From Linum tenue (taxonomy: Eukaryota > Streptophyta > Magnoliopsida > Malpighiales > Linaceae), in contig CAMGYJ010000002.1 in assembly GCA_946122785.1 (NCBI GenBank), forward strand, positions 41,256,495 to 41,320,494: a stretch of DNA of 64,000 nt, in the 5' to 3' direction. The notes beneath the pieces are model-generated. The model was not told where the DNA came from, searched no databases, and worked only from the letters and a program-made list of their open reading frames with translations. The position numbers and the translations under genes are program-made. Positions 53,686 to 64,000 of this stretch are shown one piece after another. Positions within the stretch are counted from its first letter, which is position 1. Each line of letters opens with the position of its first letter.

Positions 53686-54846
53686 CTAAAAGGGATAACT
53701 GGGAGGTGAATCGTAGTCTGAGATATCGTCGTCAGTTTCAGAATCAGAGGACATGGGATCAAAATCTTCAGGAGCAGGTACTGCCTCATCCTCTGGCTCC
53801 CCTTGTGGAGACTGCATAAGCTCCAGTCGCTCTTTGCACAACATTAACCCGAGCGATGCTCTGGTTAGACCATCCTGACTTGGTTCAGCCTCTTTGAGCC
53901 TAACTACTTCAGTATTGATGGCTGAAACAGCTGCCTTAAGTAGTGCAGGCACCAGAGCGAGAGAGTCTCCAAGCGGAGCAGGAAACTCACCAGCTCCTCC
54001 CCCTGAGCCAGTGACGAGCTTCCGACGACCAACGTCAGCATCCAGACGGTTGAGAATGTGGTTCGGACGAAGATCCTCATGGATGTTGCAGATGGTTACC
54101 TTGTCACGCAGATCAAACTGCAGCCTGTACAGCAGACGCGTGATCAGAGGACCAAAAGGCAGATTCCCACTATAGCCTCCATCGCCAAACCTAAGCATGT
54201 GACAGAAAACCAAGGTGGCAAAGCTGAGTGGCTGACGAGCACGAGCGTGAGACATGATCCAAAGATCAGTGGGATGCAGCAGGGCTGAGCTCCTCAGATC
54301 TCGAGGTAACCAGCAGCGAGTAAGAAACCAGTGAAATACTTTCAGGTCATCAGGTAGACGACCAGCATCGAGATGGTTGGGAAAATACCGTCCTGTATCT
54401 TCAGTGAGAAGAGACAAGGAGGTCATGAAGTCGAACCCAAGTTCGTGAAACTCCCCATCAAACCCAGCCCGAAGACCAGTATGAGGCAGTGACAGAACAG
54501 AGGCAAGCAGATCTGGGGTAACCTTGATTTTGTGGTTATAAACCACAGTGGTGAAAAAGGATGGTTCAGGCCCTGGCCCTCGTTTCATGCTGACATAAAA
54601 CATCCTGACTGCCTCAGGACAAAAGCTGAAACGTTGGTCTTCAAGCAAGGAACCCCACCCGAGACCAGCAAGCATGGAAGGAAGATCCATACCATACTTG
54701 TTGAAGGCGGCTGGCTGAATAGTGAAAGAGGGTTGGATGGAACGGTTGCGAAAGCTGCATAGGTATCTGGCATATTCGCGACCAGTGCGAAAGCCCTGGT
54801 TGTTGAATTCAACGGCAGCACGCACTTGTGAGTTGTTAGGCATCAT
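53686..54846 (-). CDS. Extra ORF between pol and 3' LTR, plant transposon protein-like
   Basis: 386 residues without interruption. The middle part (about 77-140: CPEAVRMFYVSMKRG, FTTVVYNHKIKVTPDLLASV, LSLPHTG) resembles the domain called putative plant transposon protein in plant genomes. I recognise the pattern but could not search. There is no signal peptide or membrane segment, so it is not envelope-like in the usual sense. The C-terminus is acidic (about 349-377: EPEDEAV.., SSDSETDDDISD) and ends SPPSYPF, containing a PPxY motif at 381-384. It lies on the same strand as pol, 186 bp after it, with a pyrimidine-rich stretch and CCTCACAG just before the start, which could be a splice acceptor for a subgenomic mRNA. 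An intact frame in so young an element suggests it is maintained. Function unknown. Confidence 0.7.
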   Translation of the reverse strand: MMPNNSQVRAAVEFNNQGFRTGREYARYLCSFRNRSIQPSFTIQPAAFNKYGMDLPSMLAGLGWGSLLEDQRFSFCPEAVRMFYVSMKRGPGPEPSFFTTVVYNHKIKVTPDLLASVLSLPHTGLRAGFDGEFHELGFDFMTSLSLLTEDTGRYFPNHLDAGRLPDDLKVFHWFLTRCWLPRDLRSSALLHPTDLWIMSHARARQPLSFATLVFCHMLRFGDGGYSGNLPFGPLITRLLYRLQFDLRDKVTICNIHEDLRPNHILNRLDADVGRRKLVTGSGGGAGEFPAPLGDSLALVPALLKAAVSAINTEVVRLKEAEPSQDGLTRASLGLMLCKERLELMQSPQGEPEDEAVPAPEDFDPMSSDSETDDDISDYDSPPSYPF

Positions 54847-55032
54847 GATGAAAAGACTGTGAGGAGAAAGGATGTAGTGGACTCGACAGTTTAGAAGTAG
54901 AGTAAGAACGAGGCTGCTAGACCCTTTTAAGGAGTCTCTCTTCAGACAGGTAAGGAAGGAAGTCGAGAAGAATCCCTGATTTAGAGGGAGTTAGAGAAAA
55001 ATGGAAAGATGAAAAGATCTGACGACATTGGT
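54847..55032 (-). promoter_or_regulatory. Spacer between pol and the extra ORF
   Basis: On the minus strand this 186-bp stretch is pyrimidine-rich (TCTCTAACTCCCTC, CTACATCCTTTCTCCTC) with TTAAAAGG near 54925-54932 and CACAG immediately before the ORF. It could hold an internal promoter or a splice acceptor; neither is proven. Confidence 0.3.
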
Positions 55033-58000
55033 TTAGGAAATAGAGATCTCATCAAGACTGAACAGCCCTAATTCTCTTCGAATTGCAAGGAATTTATCAC
55101 CACTTAATGGCTTGGTAAAGATATCAGCCCACTGCATATCAGTCCCTATAAATTCCAGCTGAACTTTCCCTTCCTGAACCAAATCCCTAATGAAGTGATA
55201 TCTAATCTCGATATGTTTGGTACGAGAGTGCTGAATAGGGTTTTTTGACATGTTTATGGCGCTCGTGTTGTCACAAAGCACGGGAAGAGTTTTAAGAGAA
55301 AGTCCATAATCTGACAACTGAGATTTAAGCCATAAGGCTTGTGAACAGCACAGGCCTGCTGCCACATACTCAGCCTCAGCAGTTGAAAGAGCCACTGAGT
55401 TTTGTTTCTTGCTAGACCAAGAAACCAGGGAAGTGCCGAGGAAATGACACGTCCCTGATGTACTTTTTCTGTCAACTATACACCCTGCAAAGTCGGCATC
55501 ACTATAACCTATCAACTCGAGACTAGAATCCTTAGAGTACCACAACCCCAGGGTTGTGGTTCCTGCTAAGTACCTAAAAATTCTTTTTACAGCCGACAAA
55601 TGGCTAGCTCTGGGAGAACTCTGAAATCTGGCACAAACACAGACACTGTACAAAATGTCTGGACGACTTGCAGTCAAATACAACAAGGATCCTATCATAC
55701 CACGAAACATTCGATCATTTATTCTAGCCCCTGACTCATCCTTAGAGAGTTTGGCAGTTGACCCCATAGGAGTAACCGCTGTCTTCATATTACCAAGATC
55801 AAATCTCTTAAGCATATTGATCAAATATTTGGTTTGACTGACAAAAATCCCAGAAGTAGTTTGTTTGACTTGGAGCCCTAGAAAATAGCTTAATTCCCCC
55901 ATCATGCTCATTTCAAAGGTGTTTTTCATTGAGATTTCAAAATCTTTACACAGTTCTACACTAGTTGACCCAAAGATGATATCATCTACATAGACCTGTA
56001 CCAGTATAGTATGGTCTCCTTTTGTTTTAATAAACAGAGTTTTGTCCACAGACCCTCTGTGAAACCCATCATCAGTTAAAAACGAGCTAAGCTTATCGTA
56101 CCAGGCTCTAGGAGCCTGTTTAAGCCCATACAAGGCTTTGTTCAATTTATACACATGATCAGGGAACTGGTGATTTTCAAAACCGGGTGGCTGAGTGACA
56201 TAAACCTCTTCTTTCAAATCCCCGTTTAAAAATGCACTTTTCACGTCCATTTGATAGAGTTTAAACCCCTTAGAGGCTGCATAAGCACACATCAGTCTTA
56301 CAGCTTCTAACCTAGCCACTGGGGCAAAGGTTTCATCAAAATCCAACCCTTCCTCCTGACTGTACCCTTGTACAACCAGTCTGGATTTGTTTCGAGTTAC
56401 ATTACCTATCTCATCTGACTTGTTTTTATAAATCCATTTAGTTCCTAGAGGTGTTCTGTTTTCAGGCTTAGGGACCAAGTCCCAGACTTTAATTCTCTCA
56501 AACTGACCTAACTCATCTTGCATAGATGCGTTCCAAAATTCATCCATTAAAGCTTCATCAATATTTCTAGGCACTACCAGTGACACAAAGGCAGTATGAA
56601 CAGAAGCAGCTTGTGATCTAGTGGTCATACCTTGGTTTATGTTTCCAATCACCTGTGAGACTGGATGTCGCTTCTGTATGTGAAGGGGTGCTTGTATTTC
56701 TTTCGAAGTGTCACCAGCAGCAGTCATTGTTTCTCTGCTTTCACCATTTATCGGTTCTTGCTTGTCCAGTAACACACCAGATGAGCTGGTCAATCCCAGA
56801 TCATCTTCCTCCTCAACAGTAGCTGTACTCATACTCACAGATTCATCAAACACAACATTAATGGACTCCTCAACTTTGAGGGTCCGACGATTAAATATTC
56901 TATAAGCCCTACTATGAGTTGAGTAACCTAGAAACAAGGCTTCATCTGATTTAGAGTCAAATTTTCCGAGTTTATCTTTAGTGTTCAAGACAAAACACTT
57001 GCATCCGAAAGGATGAAAGTATCCTAAGTTTGGCTTTCTCCCTTTCCAGAGTTCATAAGGGGTTTTGTTCAACTTGGATCTAATCAAAGCCCTGTTAACC
57101 ACATAACATGCAGTATTAATAGCCTCAGCCCAAAACTGTTTAGATGTTCCATAATCGTTAAGCATTGTCCTAGCAATATCAATTAATGTCCTATTCTTTC
57201 TCTCCACAACTCCATTTTGCTGAGGAGTCCTAGGGGCAGAGAAGTTGTGGGATATACCAGACTCATTACAAAAGATTTCAAACTCTTCAGACACAAATTC
57301 CCCTCCATGATCACTCCTTATACTGACTACCTTCAGCTGCTTTTCATTTTCCAGTCTCTTGATTAAAGTTTTAAAGTTCTGAAAGGCATCACTTTTATTT
57401 GATAGAAATGTTACCCAAGTATATCTTGAGTAATCATCCACTATAACAAAAGCGTAGAACTTTCCACCAAGGCTTTTAACATTGCAAGGACCAAACAAGT
57501 CTAAATGAAGAAGTTCTAAAACTCTACAGGTTGAGATGACTTGTTTACTTTTAAAAGTACTTCTGACTTGTTTTCCCTTTGTACAGGCTTCGCAAAAGAA
57601 TTCTTTCTTGTACTGTAATTTAGGAATTCCTGTCACCAAATCCTGACTTACTAATTTCGAAAGAGTTCCAATTCCCACATGACCTAACCTCCTATGCCAG
57701 TCTAATTGATCATTCTTATCAACTGTCATCAAACAAGTTTCATTAAACATACTCTTGTCGTTTAAGTCTATACAAAACAATTTTCCCTTCCTTTTACCAG
57801 TGAAAAGAATGTGATTGTCAAAAATGTTTTCAACATAGCAACTATCAGGTTCAAATACGACTCTATTGGATTCCCCACACATCTGACTAATAGAAAACAG
57901 GTTGTGTTTTAGCCCTTTAACCAGCATGACGTTTTTTATGGAAGGATTTGACCCTACTTGACCTCTACCTATGATATCTGTACTGTAATTGTCACCAAAG

Positions 58001-58110
58001 TAAACTTTACCCTTTTTAAACTTATGAAGGTGTGTGAAGAGATTCTCATTTCCAGTCATATGGTGTGAGCAACCGCTGTCCAGGATCCACTCACTGTCTT
58101 CCATGCCCAC
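55033..58110 (-). CDS. Pol of the Sirevirus-like element (protease, integrase, RT, RNase H)
   Basis: An open frame of 1025 codons. The protease has [14 protein letters not shown] (DSG at 11-13). The pre-integrase region is [17 protein letters not shown]. The integrase has [16 protein letters not shown] (near 200), RSDHGGEF and [13 protein letters not shown], keeping the D, D and E positions. The reverse transcriptase has [20 protein letters not shown] (near 620) and [12 protein letters not shown] (near 707). RNase H runs from [19 protein letters not shown] (near 865) to [14 protein letters not shown]. All catalytic motifs are present. The first codon shown is GTG at 58110; the true frame continues upstream towards gag but meets a stop near 58155, so pol is probably expressed by frameshift or is cut off from gag in this copy. 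Confidence 0.9.
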   Translation of the reverse strand: MGMEDSEWILDSGCSHHMTGNENLFTHLHKFKKGKVYFGDNYSTDIIGRGQVGSNPSIKNVMLVKGLKHNLFSISQMCGESNRVVFEPDSCYVENIFDNHILFTGKRKGKLFCIDLNDKSMFNETCLMTVDKNDQLDWHRRLGHVGIGTLSKLVSQDLVTGIPKLQYKKEFFCEACTKGKQVRSTFKSKQVISTCRVLELLHLDLFGPCNVKSLGGKFYAFVIVDDYSRYTWVTFLSNKSDAFQNFKTLIKRLENEKQLKVVSIRSDHGGEFVSEEFEIFCNESGISHNFSAPRTPQQNGVVERKNRTLIDIARTMLNDYGTSKQFWAEAINTACYVVNRALIRSKLNKTPYELWKGRKPNLGYFHPFGCKCFVLNTKDKLGKFDSKSDEALFLGYSTHSRAYRIFNRRTLKVEESINVVFDESVSMSTATVEEEDDLGLTSSSGVLLDKQEPINGESRETMTAAGDTSKEIQAPLHIQKRHPVSQVIGNINQGMTTRSQAASVHTAFVSLVVPRNIDEALMDEFWNASMQDELGQFERIKVWDLVPKPENRTPLGTKWIYKNKSDEIGNVTRNKSRLVVQGYSQEEGLDFDETFAPVARLEAVRLMCAYAASKGFKLYQMDVKSAFLNGDLKEEVYVTQPPGFENHQFPDHVYKLNKALYGLKQAPRAWYDKLSSFLTDDGFHRGSVDKTLFIKTKGDHTILVQVYVDDIIFGSTSVELCKDFEISMKNTFEMSMMGELSYFLGLQVKQTTSGIFVSQTKYLINMLKRFDLGNMKTAVTPMGSTAKLSKDESGARINDRMFRGMIGSLLYLTASRPDILYSVCVCARFQSSPRASHLSAVKRIFRYLAGTTTLGLWYSKDSSLELIGYSDADFAGCIVDRKSTSGTCHFLGTSLVSWSSKKQNSVALSTAEAEYVAAGLCCSQALWLKSQLSDYGLSLKTLPVLCDNTSAINMSKNPIQHSRTKHIEIRYHFIRDLVQEGKVQLEFIGTDMQWADIFTKPLSGDKFLAIRRELGLFSLDEISIS

Positions 58111-58138
58111 TTGGAGACAGACCTGGTTACAGAAGCAA

Positions 58139-59734
58139 TTATTTCAGTTTTGGTATCCAAACACGTTTGGATACTCCTAGTTTTATTTCTTCTTTAGGAC
58201 AGTTTCTTTTAACATGACCCGATTTGTGACACAGAAAACATGACAAGTTCTTTATTCTTTCTTCCCTGGCCATTCTTCTTTTACAGTTTGCTATGTAATG
58301 ACCCCTTTGGTGACAGTAAAAACACTCGACTCCTCCTGTCTTACTGTGTTTTTCTTTAAGATACAGTTCTGTACTGTGTTGACATTGGTTTCTTTTATTA
58401 ACAGTAGCTATCTTGTTTTCTAACGCTTCACACAGTTTTTTACATTCTTCTAACTCCAAGTCAACAACAAGTTTGTCATTTAACAACTTCTGATAGTTTT
58501 CTTGTAGTTCAAGATGCTCCCTTTTTAGTTTGTTGTGTCTGTTCTTGACATTCCCAAATTCAATTTGTATTTCCCTAATCGTTTCAATCATCTGATCATT
58601 TTCACTATAGTAATCAGAGTAATAATTGGGCAGAGTTACCTTAGGTACATCGCTTTCCTCATCACTGTTGTCAATTGCCATGAAGGCTTCCTGCTTGCAG
58701 CTTGGGTCTGAATCCTCTTCTTCTTCCTCGCTGCAGCTCCAGGTGGCTGTATATGCTCGTTCCTTTTTCAGCTGAGGACATTCTGCCTTAATGTGGCCTG
58801 TGCGTCCACATTTAAAGCATCCTCCCTGAGAACTTGATCTGTCAGCATTATTCTTCCTTCCACTTGTTCTGGAATACTTGAGTTGATCTTTCTCGCTGTC
58901 TGCATCCTTCACTTTGTTGACCAGAGCTCCTCTTCTCCTCTCCTTCCTAAGTCGAAGCAACTTAGCCACGTGCTTACTGAGCAGTGCCAGCTCTTCGTCT
59001 TCGAGTTCTTCAAATGTATCCAGTTCATCTCCATGGGAAATTGCTTTGAATGCAATTCCTTTCTTTTCTCTTCGCGAATCTTCACCTTCTTCTCTTCTGA
59101 GCTTTTCTTCGTGAGTCACCAGCGATCCCATCAACTCATCAAGACTCAGCTTAGTCAAGTCCTTCGATTCTTCGATGGCTGTGACCTTTGGTGTCCATCT
59201 TTTGGGTAAGGCCCAGAGAATTTTCCTTACCAAATCGCCACTTGGATAATCGACCTCCAAGTTTCTGAGACTGTTGACGATGTTCATGAATCTATCATTC
59301 ATTTCTTTGATAGATTAATCCGGCTTCATAACGAAGGACTCGAACTCTTGCTTTAAGCTGTTTATCCTCGAGATCTTGACATGGGATGTGCCTTCATGTG
59401 CAATCTGGAGTTTATCCCAGATTTCCTTGGCTGACTTGCACCCAGTCACTCGATGATACTCTTCAGGCCCCAAGGCGCAGTACATCAGATTTGTGGCTTT
59501 GGAGTTCAGTTGAAAATTCTTCTTGTCCTGTTCGGACCACCTACCCCTCACTTCCTTGACTTCCAGCGGTCCGTCAAGCACGATGTTCCACAAATCAGGA
59601 TCTGTGGAGCCGATGAACAGCTCCATTCGGTTTCTCCAGTATCCATAGTTAACGCCCTCGAACCTGGGGGGACGCGTCTGCGAGAATCCGTCCGCCATGT
59701 AAACTCCACTTCCATTGCCTGCGCTCGAACCCAT
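58139..59734 (-). pseudogene. Gag of the Sirevirus-like element, with one in-frame stop
   Basis: The frame opens at 59734 (MGSSAGNGSGVYMADGFSQT) and runs 139 codons through WRNRMELFIGSTDPDLWNIV to FVMKPD, where a TAA interrupts. Reading continues in the same frame with SIKEMNDRF and 387 codons from the Met at 59302 to a stop at 58139. Gag contains three CCHC knuckles (CFKCGRTGHIKAEC, CFYCHQRGHYIANC, CFLCHKSGHVKRNC) and a long charged, coiled-coil-like stretch between the first and second. One base change therefore separates this gag from an open frame. It could be a genuine lesion, a sequencing error, or a readthrough site. Confidence 0.9.
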
Positions 59735-59788
59735 TCTCGTCGGAGGTTGTTAAGCCTTATTCGTCGACGACCCGGCTCTGATACCACT

Positions 59789-60654
59789 TGTTGGTGGATC
59801 GAGCGCGAGATTCTCTCCTGCTTCTCTCGAAGGAAACCCTAATTTGGTTCTGCGAAAATCAATTTGGGAAAGGTTGAAGTCGATTGCAAAACGTCAGTGG
59901 CAAAAATCAAAAGGAACAATTACTGAATTGAATGGGCCTGAAATAAAGTAAACGAGAAATGGGCTTTAGCCCGGGTCAGGCCCGCTGTCCGATTCCAAGC
60001 CCGCTCCTTGCTCCTTCAATCAGACCAATTCTGATTCAACCCTGTACTTCGACTGCCTTCTCTGTTCGTCCGAGATGTCTGCAAAACAGGGTAACCAACT
60101 ACACCAAGCAACTTTAAGCTAGATCAAATGTACACTGCAAGAACACAATTTTTACGTGGTATCCGGTACTGTTTGATTCAGTACCGACTAATCCACGGTC
60201 GAAGTATCTCAATCGAGATCTTCGACGTTCCACTATAATCACGATAGCCAAACCCTTTACAGTCAATCTCGTGGCAACACTCCGTCACCGATCAGACTCA
60301 GAAATAGTTCACTCCCCGCAAACCCAATCAAGAACACCCGCTGTTCTACCAGCAATTTCCCCAACTGCTACTGACTCTTCCCTTCTCACTCTATCTCTCA
60401 ACACCAGTACTTTCTTTTGTGCTTGCAAAGACAGAGTCTGGAAAAGTGCTCTGTCCATGAAGTTACAATTAGCTAAATAGTCTAATTCTGACGACCGTTG
60501 CCCCGTGATCTCGTCTTGAATGATCCGATCTTCCTTTCTTGATTTTCACACACTTTCCTAATCAGGATGGTTTCAACCGTTGCTCAAAAACTTTCCTTCT
60601 TCGCATATGAATTTATAATTGGCATGACCGAGCATTGACAAGCTTCTCACAACA
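59789..60654 (-). repeat. 5' LTR of the Sirevirus-like element
   Basis: 866 bp, ending CTCACAACA at 60654, where it abuts sequence of a different, plus-strand copia element. Confidence 0.95.
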
Positions 60655-63600
60655 GATACCATGTAAATTTTTGCATTGGGTTCTTATTTTTTGAGTTGGT
60701 AAGTTTCTTCATGGTATTAGAGCGAACACTGATCTACTATGGCTCGCTCTTATACGTCTTCATAACCTTTTGCATCTCACTCAGCCGCCAGGGAGGATTC
60801 TACCGTCGGTGGACATCATGAGCTTCAAAGATCATAGAGCTACTAAGAAGAAGGTACCCATCCATGTATATGGCGTGATTGGGCCTAATCCCTTGTTTCT
60901 CCATCCTTTTGGCATGCCAGGCCAGGTATTCATTGGAGAACTACTCACGAACTCTAACTATGATGAGTAGTCTGCTGAAATTTTCAATGCTCTCGTTGCA
61001 AAGAACAAGTTGTGGTACATGTTGGGTACGATATCTCAACCAACTTATGGAGAAGAACTTTAAGCCTGAATTTATTGTAATGCCATGGTATTTGGCTAGC
61101 TTCATCATGCGATGACAAAAGAAATCCATAGTAGCCTTAGCACCGGGGTCACTACAAAATAGATTTCAGATGAGTTGAAAGAGCACTTCAGCACATGAAA
61201 CTTTACCCAAACGTTTCAAAATCACGCACAAGATCACCATTAGATAAGACCGTTAGGGCGTATCTACCTTCTATACCAAGCTCAAACGTCTATGGGATGA
61301 TATGTTAACTCTTGATCCTCTAGCAGCATATACCTGTGGTAATTGTGAGTGTCAAGTCAAAGCACACAGTTGTGCCTCCCACGATGCAATGAGATTCCTT
61401 AGCTTTCTCGCCAGACTGAACGATGGCTTCTTTATAGTCCGCACACATCTTCTTTCTTTGAAGCCCATTCCTATCCTTGGTGAGTTTTATCATGTTGTTG
61501 CGAATGATGAACATCAATGAATACTTTCGTGAGATCATCGTCCTTGTGTTGAAGCAGATGCCTTTCGAGGAAGGGGGCTTATCCCTAATGAAGAGCGGAC
61601 ACTTTTGAGCGACCCTTTTTGCACTCATTGCAACTAACCCGATCACTTCAAGTATACCTATTTTGAGCTCCATTATTGTTCGTCTCGCATTGGAGAAAAG
61701 GGAGACAAAGGGAGGTGTTCTCGTTGCCGGCATCAGTCACAACAACCCTGCTCCAAAACCCATGCACCAGCTATGGAAAGCTCTGATTTTGTCATTCTGG
61801 GATATTCCGCAACTCAATTGACTCAACTCAAAGCTTTCTTGAACTCGCCTCCCCAGCCAGCTTCCATGCTAGCAGTTAACCTCGCAGGTAATAATTTCTC
61901 TTTTTCTAATACTTGGGTCATTGATTTGGGCTGTAATGAGCATATTTCTAAAGATAAATAATTTCTTTTCGATGATTTGGAGACAAATTCACCTTTACAA
62001 GTTAAGATTCCCAATGGAAAGGGGATCCCAATTTTCGAGATTGGTATCTCCCAATTAGCCAATGGCTTCATCCTACTATATGTGTAGCATGTTCTGGATT
62101 TTTAGTGCAATCAGTCAATTGCCTCACAACTTATCATACAGTGGCTTCGATCTTTCTAACTGATTTCTTTGCCATTAAGGACTTGAACTCTAAGAGGATG
62201 ATGAGGATGGGTAGGCACAAAAAGCATTTTGTGATTCCTCGCTATGGCATGCGAGACTTGGTCATCTGTCAGCAGCAAAACTCACTGCCTTGCAATCTTA
62301 CATTTCAAATACTTTATTCATCAATAAAGACCTGTGTTTGTCATGTTTACGAGCTAAGCAGACTCGTCTTCATTTTTTGCTCAGTAGCATTAAGATGCAC
62401 TATTGTTTTGAGCTTATTCACATAGACATTTGGGGTGGTTATAAACAAGATTCTTTCACTAGTCCTCATTAATTTCCTCATTATTTTTGGTGATTTTAGC
62501 CAATCTATCTGGGTCTATTTACTAAAGCACAAGTCATAGGTTGCAAGATAGTTACTACTCTTTTTCAATCATGTCCGTACTCAATATGATTTTCATATTA
62601 AACATATTTGAAGTGATAATGGTTTGGAGTTTACTGTGTCTAAGTTACAGGATTACTATGAACCTGAGGGCATCATTATCCAAATCTCGTGTACTGATAC
62701 TCCCCAATAAATTGAAGTTGTGGTGAGGAAGCATCATCAACTATTCGACATTGCTTGAGCTTTGCATTTTCATTCTAGTCTGCCACTTGAATTTTGGGGG
62801 GAGTGCATTCTCACTTATGCTTACCTCATTAAAAAATGGCCCTAATTTCCATTCAAAATAAGACTCCGTACAAAGCATTACTCCTCAAACCGCCCAAGCA
62901 TGATAACTTATAGAGTTTTGGTTGCCTTATTTTCTCGAAAGACACTCAGTGTGAACTTTCCAAGTTTGCGCCTCGTAGGCGATCTGGGACCTTTGTTGAA
63001 TACCCAACTCTTAGTGTGGCTGTCGCGTATATGATTGAAAAATCATCGTATCTACACATCTAGGGATGTTTTCTTCTTAGAAACCCATTTTCTGTTTCAT
63101 GCGACCAGTCCGTCATCCCCACATGTACCACCTCTTTCTGTTCATGTTCCCAATGATGACACATATGATCCACAACTTTTTTCCTCTCCGAGTAGTGGCT
63201 CTCATGGTCCTACAAATGCGCCTCCCTCTTCACATCATCATATTTAATTCCTTCGCGGTTAATCCTTTTACAACTTTCGAGGCCTCATCTACCTCGATTT
63301 CATCCATTCTTGAGCATCACTCTTGTGTTGTTTCGCCTGACTCTCCAGGCTCCTCCTCCCTTATGGCATCCCCTCTCATTCGGAGTCACCATATGTCCAA
63401 GCCCTTTGTTCACATGGAGGGTAATGATGTGGATCTCCCCAGCTATGCCCATCGTGCTCGAGTCAAGTATCCTTTAAAAGCACATCTTAGTTATTATTGA
63501 CTCTCCTCTTTCCATTCGTGGTCACAGTTACTTGCACCTTTGAGCCACGCTACTTCCACCTGACCGTTTTCTACAAGGAATGACGTGATTCCATGCATGT

Positions 63601-64000
63601 GAGGTTCATGCTTTGATCACTAATGAGACATGGTGTCTCTCACGTCCTCCTTTGGGTGCTCATGTTATCGATTTCAAATGGGTCTATAAGGTACAGTACA
63701 AACCCGTCAACTCTATCAAGCGGTACAAAGCTTTCCTTGTTACAAAGGGGTTCAATCATATTGAAGGTATTGATTATCATGATACTTTTTGATAAGATTC
63801 CAAACTCGTGAAAGCTTAGGTTCTTTTTATCACAGTGGTGCAGCCTCAATCAAACTTGGATAGCTCGATTTGATCTTCAAACGAACATATAAATAAAGGG
63901 ATTCGTGGGGGTGGGGGGGGGGGATAGATACTCGCCACAATCAAGTAAGATCGCTTGATTGATAAGAGTCTTGCCAAGCTCTTCTGGAATCTTCAATAGA
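60655..64000 (+). pseudogene. Decayed Ty1/copia element, continuing past the window
   Basis: TGGTATTAGAGCG at about 60713-60725 marks a primer site. Plus-strand fragments then follow copia order: gag-like sequence (60770-61560); the protease relic TWVIDLGCNEHIS (near 61911-61950); the pre-integrase and integrase start LCLSCLRAKQTRLHF and HIDIWGGYK (near 62330-62440); DNGLEF-like sequence (near 62610); then late integrase and reverse transcriptase start (FKWVYKVQYKPVNSIKRYKA near 63675-63730). Frameshifts and stops lie throughout. A G-rich run (GGGGGTGGGGGGGGGGG) occurs at about 63906-63922. The 5' LTR would be expected left of 60713 but is replaced by the Sirevirus-like LTR. Confidence 0.8.
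61200..61760. other. Poorly preserved gag portion of the relic
   Basis: Within the copia relic, no single frame is longer than about 70 codons on the sense strand here. The minus-strand frame at 61320-61733 is an antisense shadow. Confidence 0.5.

Larger units (their letters stand above)
52577..60654 (-). mobile_element. Very young Sirevirus-like Ty1/copia retrotransposon with an extra ORF
   Basis: The LTRs 52577-53442 and 59789-60654 are both 866 bp and differ by eye at one base (CTCCTGG versus CTCGTGG). The primer site is the inverse of TGGTATCAGAGCC at 59774-59786, next to the right LTR; the polypurine tract is at 53444-53455, next to the left LTR. On the minus strand the order is gag, pol, then an additional 386-codon ORF before the 3' LTR. 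Three zinc knuckles and a coiled-coil region in gag, a duplicated polypurine tract and a 3' extra ORF are Sirevirus-type features. The expected 5-bp TSD is missing: ATTCG on the left, GATAC on the right. Gag carries an in-frame stop and the gag/pol border a frameshift. Confidence 0.92.

Noticed and set aside
53894..54762. Plus-strand open frames opposite the extra ORF of the Sirevirus-like element
   Set aside because: Shadow frames; the minus-strand frame is longest, in the element's orientation, and has plausible protein composition.
60655..60713. Second LTR of the plus-strand copia relic to the left of its primer site
   Set aside because: Only about 58 bp remain before the Sirevirus-like LTR, too little to identify; no partner LTR lies in the window.

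Overview
This is plant nuclear DNA, most likely from a flowering plant. The evidence is a multi-exon plant-type bromodomain gene with GT..AG introns, a plant GT92 glycosyltransferase gene, and dense nested plant transposons (Ty1/copia, Cassandra, L1-type LINEs, MULE, hAT, SINE). I could not identify the species. Only two ordinary host genes are visible; most of the rest is transposon sequence of very different ages, separated by AT-rich DNA.

Layout. 1-680: a TRIM-like LTR element cut by the window edge. 978-1805: two small TIR elements. 2284-6654 (+): a nine-exon bromodomain gene of the BRD7/BRD9-like group (plant SWI/SNF subunit family). 7216-11570 (-): a decayed LINE, split by a 1.1-kb hAT-like element that itself carries a SINE. 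13111-14061: a non-autonomous MULE. 14151-18321: a Pack-MULE with a captured TIR-domain (TNL-type) fragment and a later LINE insertion in its left terminal repeat. 20398-20928: a candidate Helitron 3' end and a MITE. 21173-23011 (-): an intronless GT92 gene. 24511-26735: a copia relic with a nested hAT. 27846-28475: a complete Cassandra element with 5S-rRNA-like LTRs. 28591-28709: a second SINE.

30468-35563 (-): a full-length but coding-damaged copia element. 38038-46951: a large LTR element with no recognisable coding sequence. Its internal region holds an array of five hairpins whose stem bases co-vary. A young copia element (38419-43316, -) with one uninterrupted 1313-codon gag-pol frame sits inside its 5' LTR. 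47771-48013: a hAT transposase C-terminal relic. 50110-50960: another copia relic. 52577-60654 (-): a very young Sirevirus-like copia element (about one difference between its two 866-bp LTRs) that has a broken gag, an extra 386-codon ORF between pol and the 3' LTR, two polypurine tracts, and non-matching target-site duplications. 60655-64000 (+): a decayed copia element running off the window.

The two host genes do not form a unit. The interest lies in the mobile DNA: the covarying hairpin array in the non-coding LTR element, the extra ORF of the Sirevirus-like element, and the Pack-MULE capture. All motif calls were made by reading the sequence; no database search or folding program was run.
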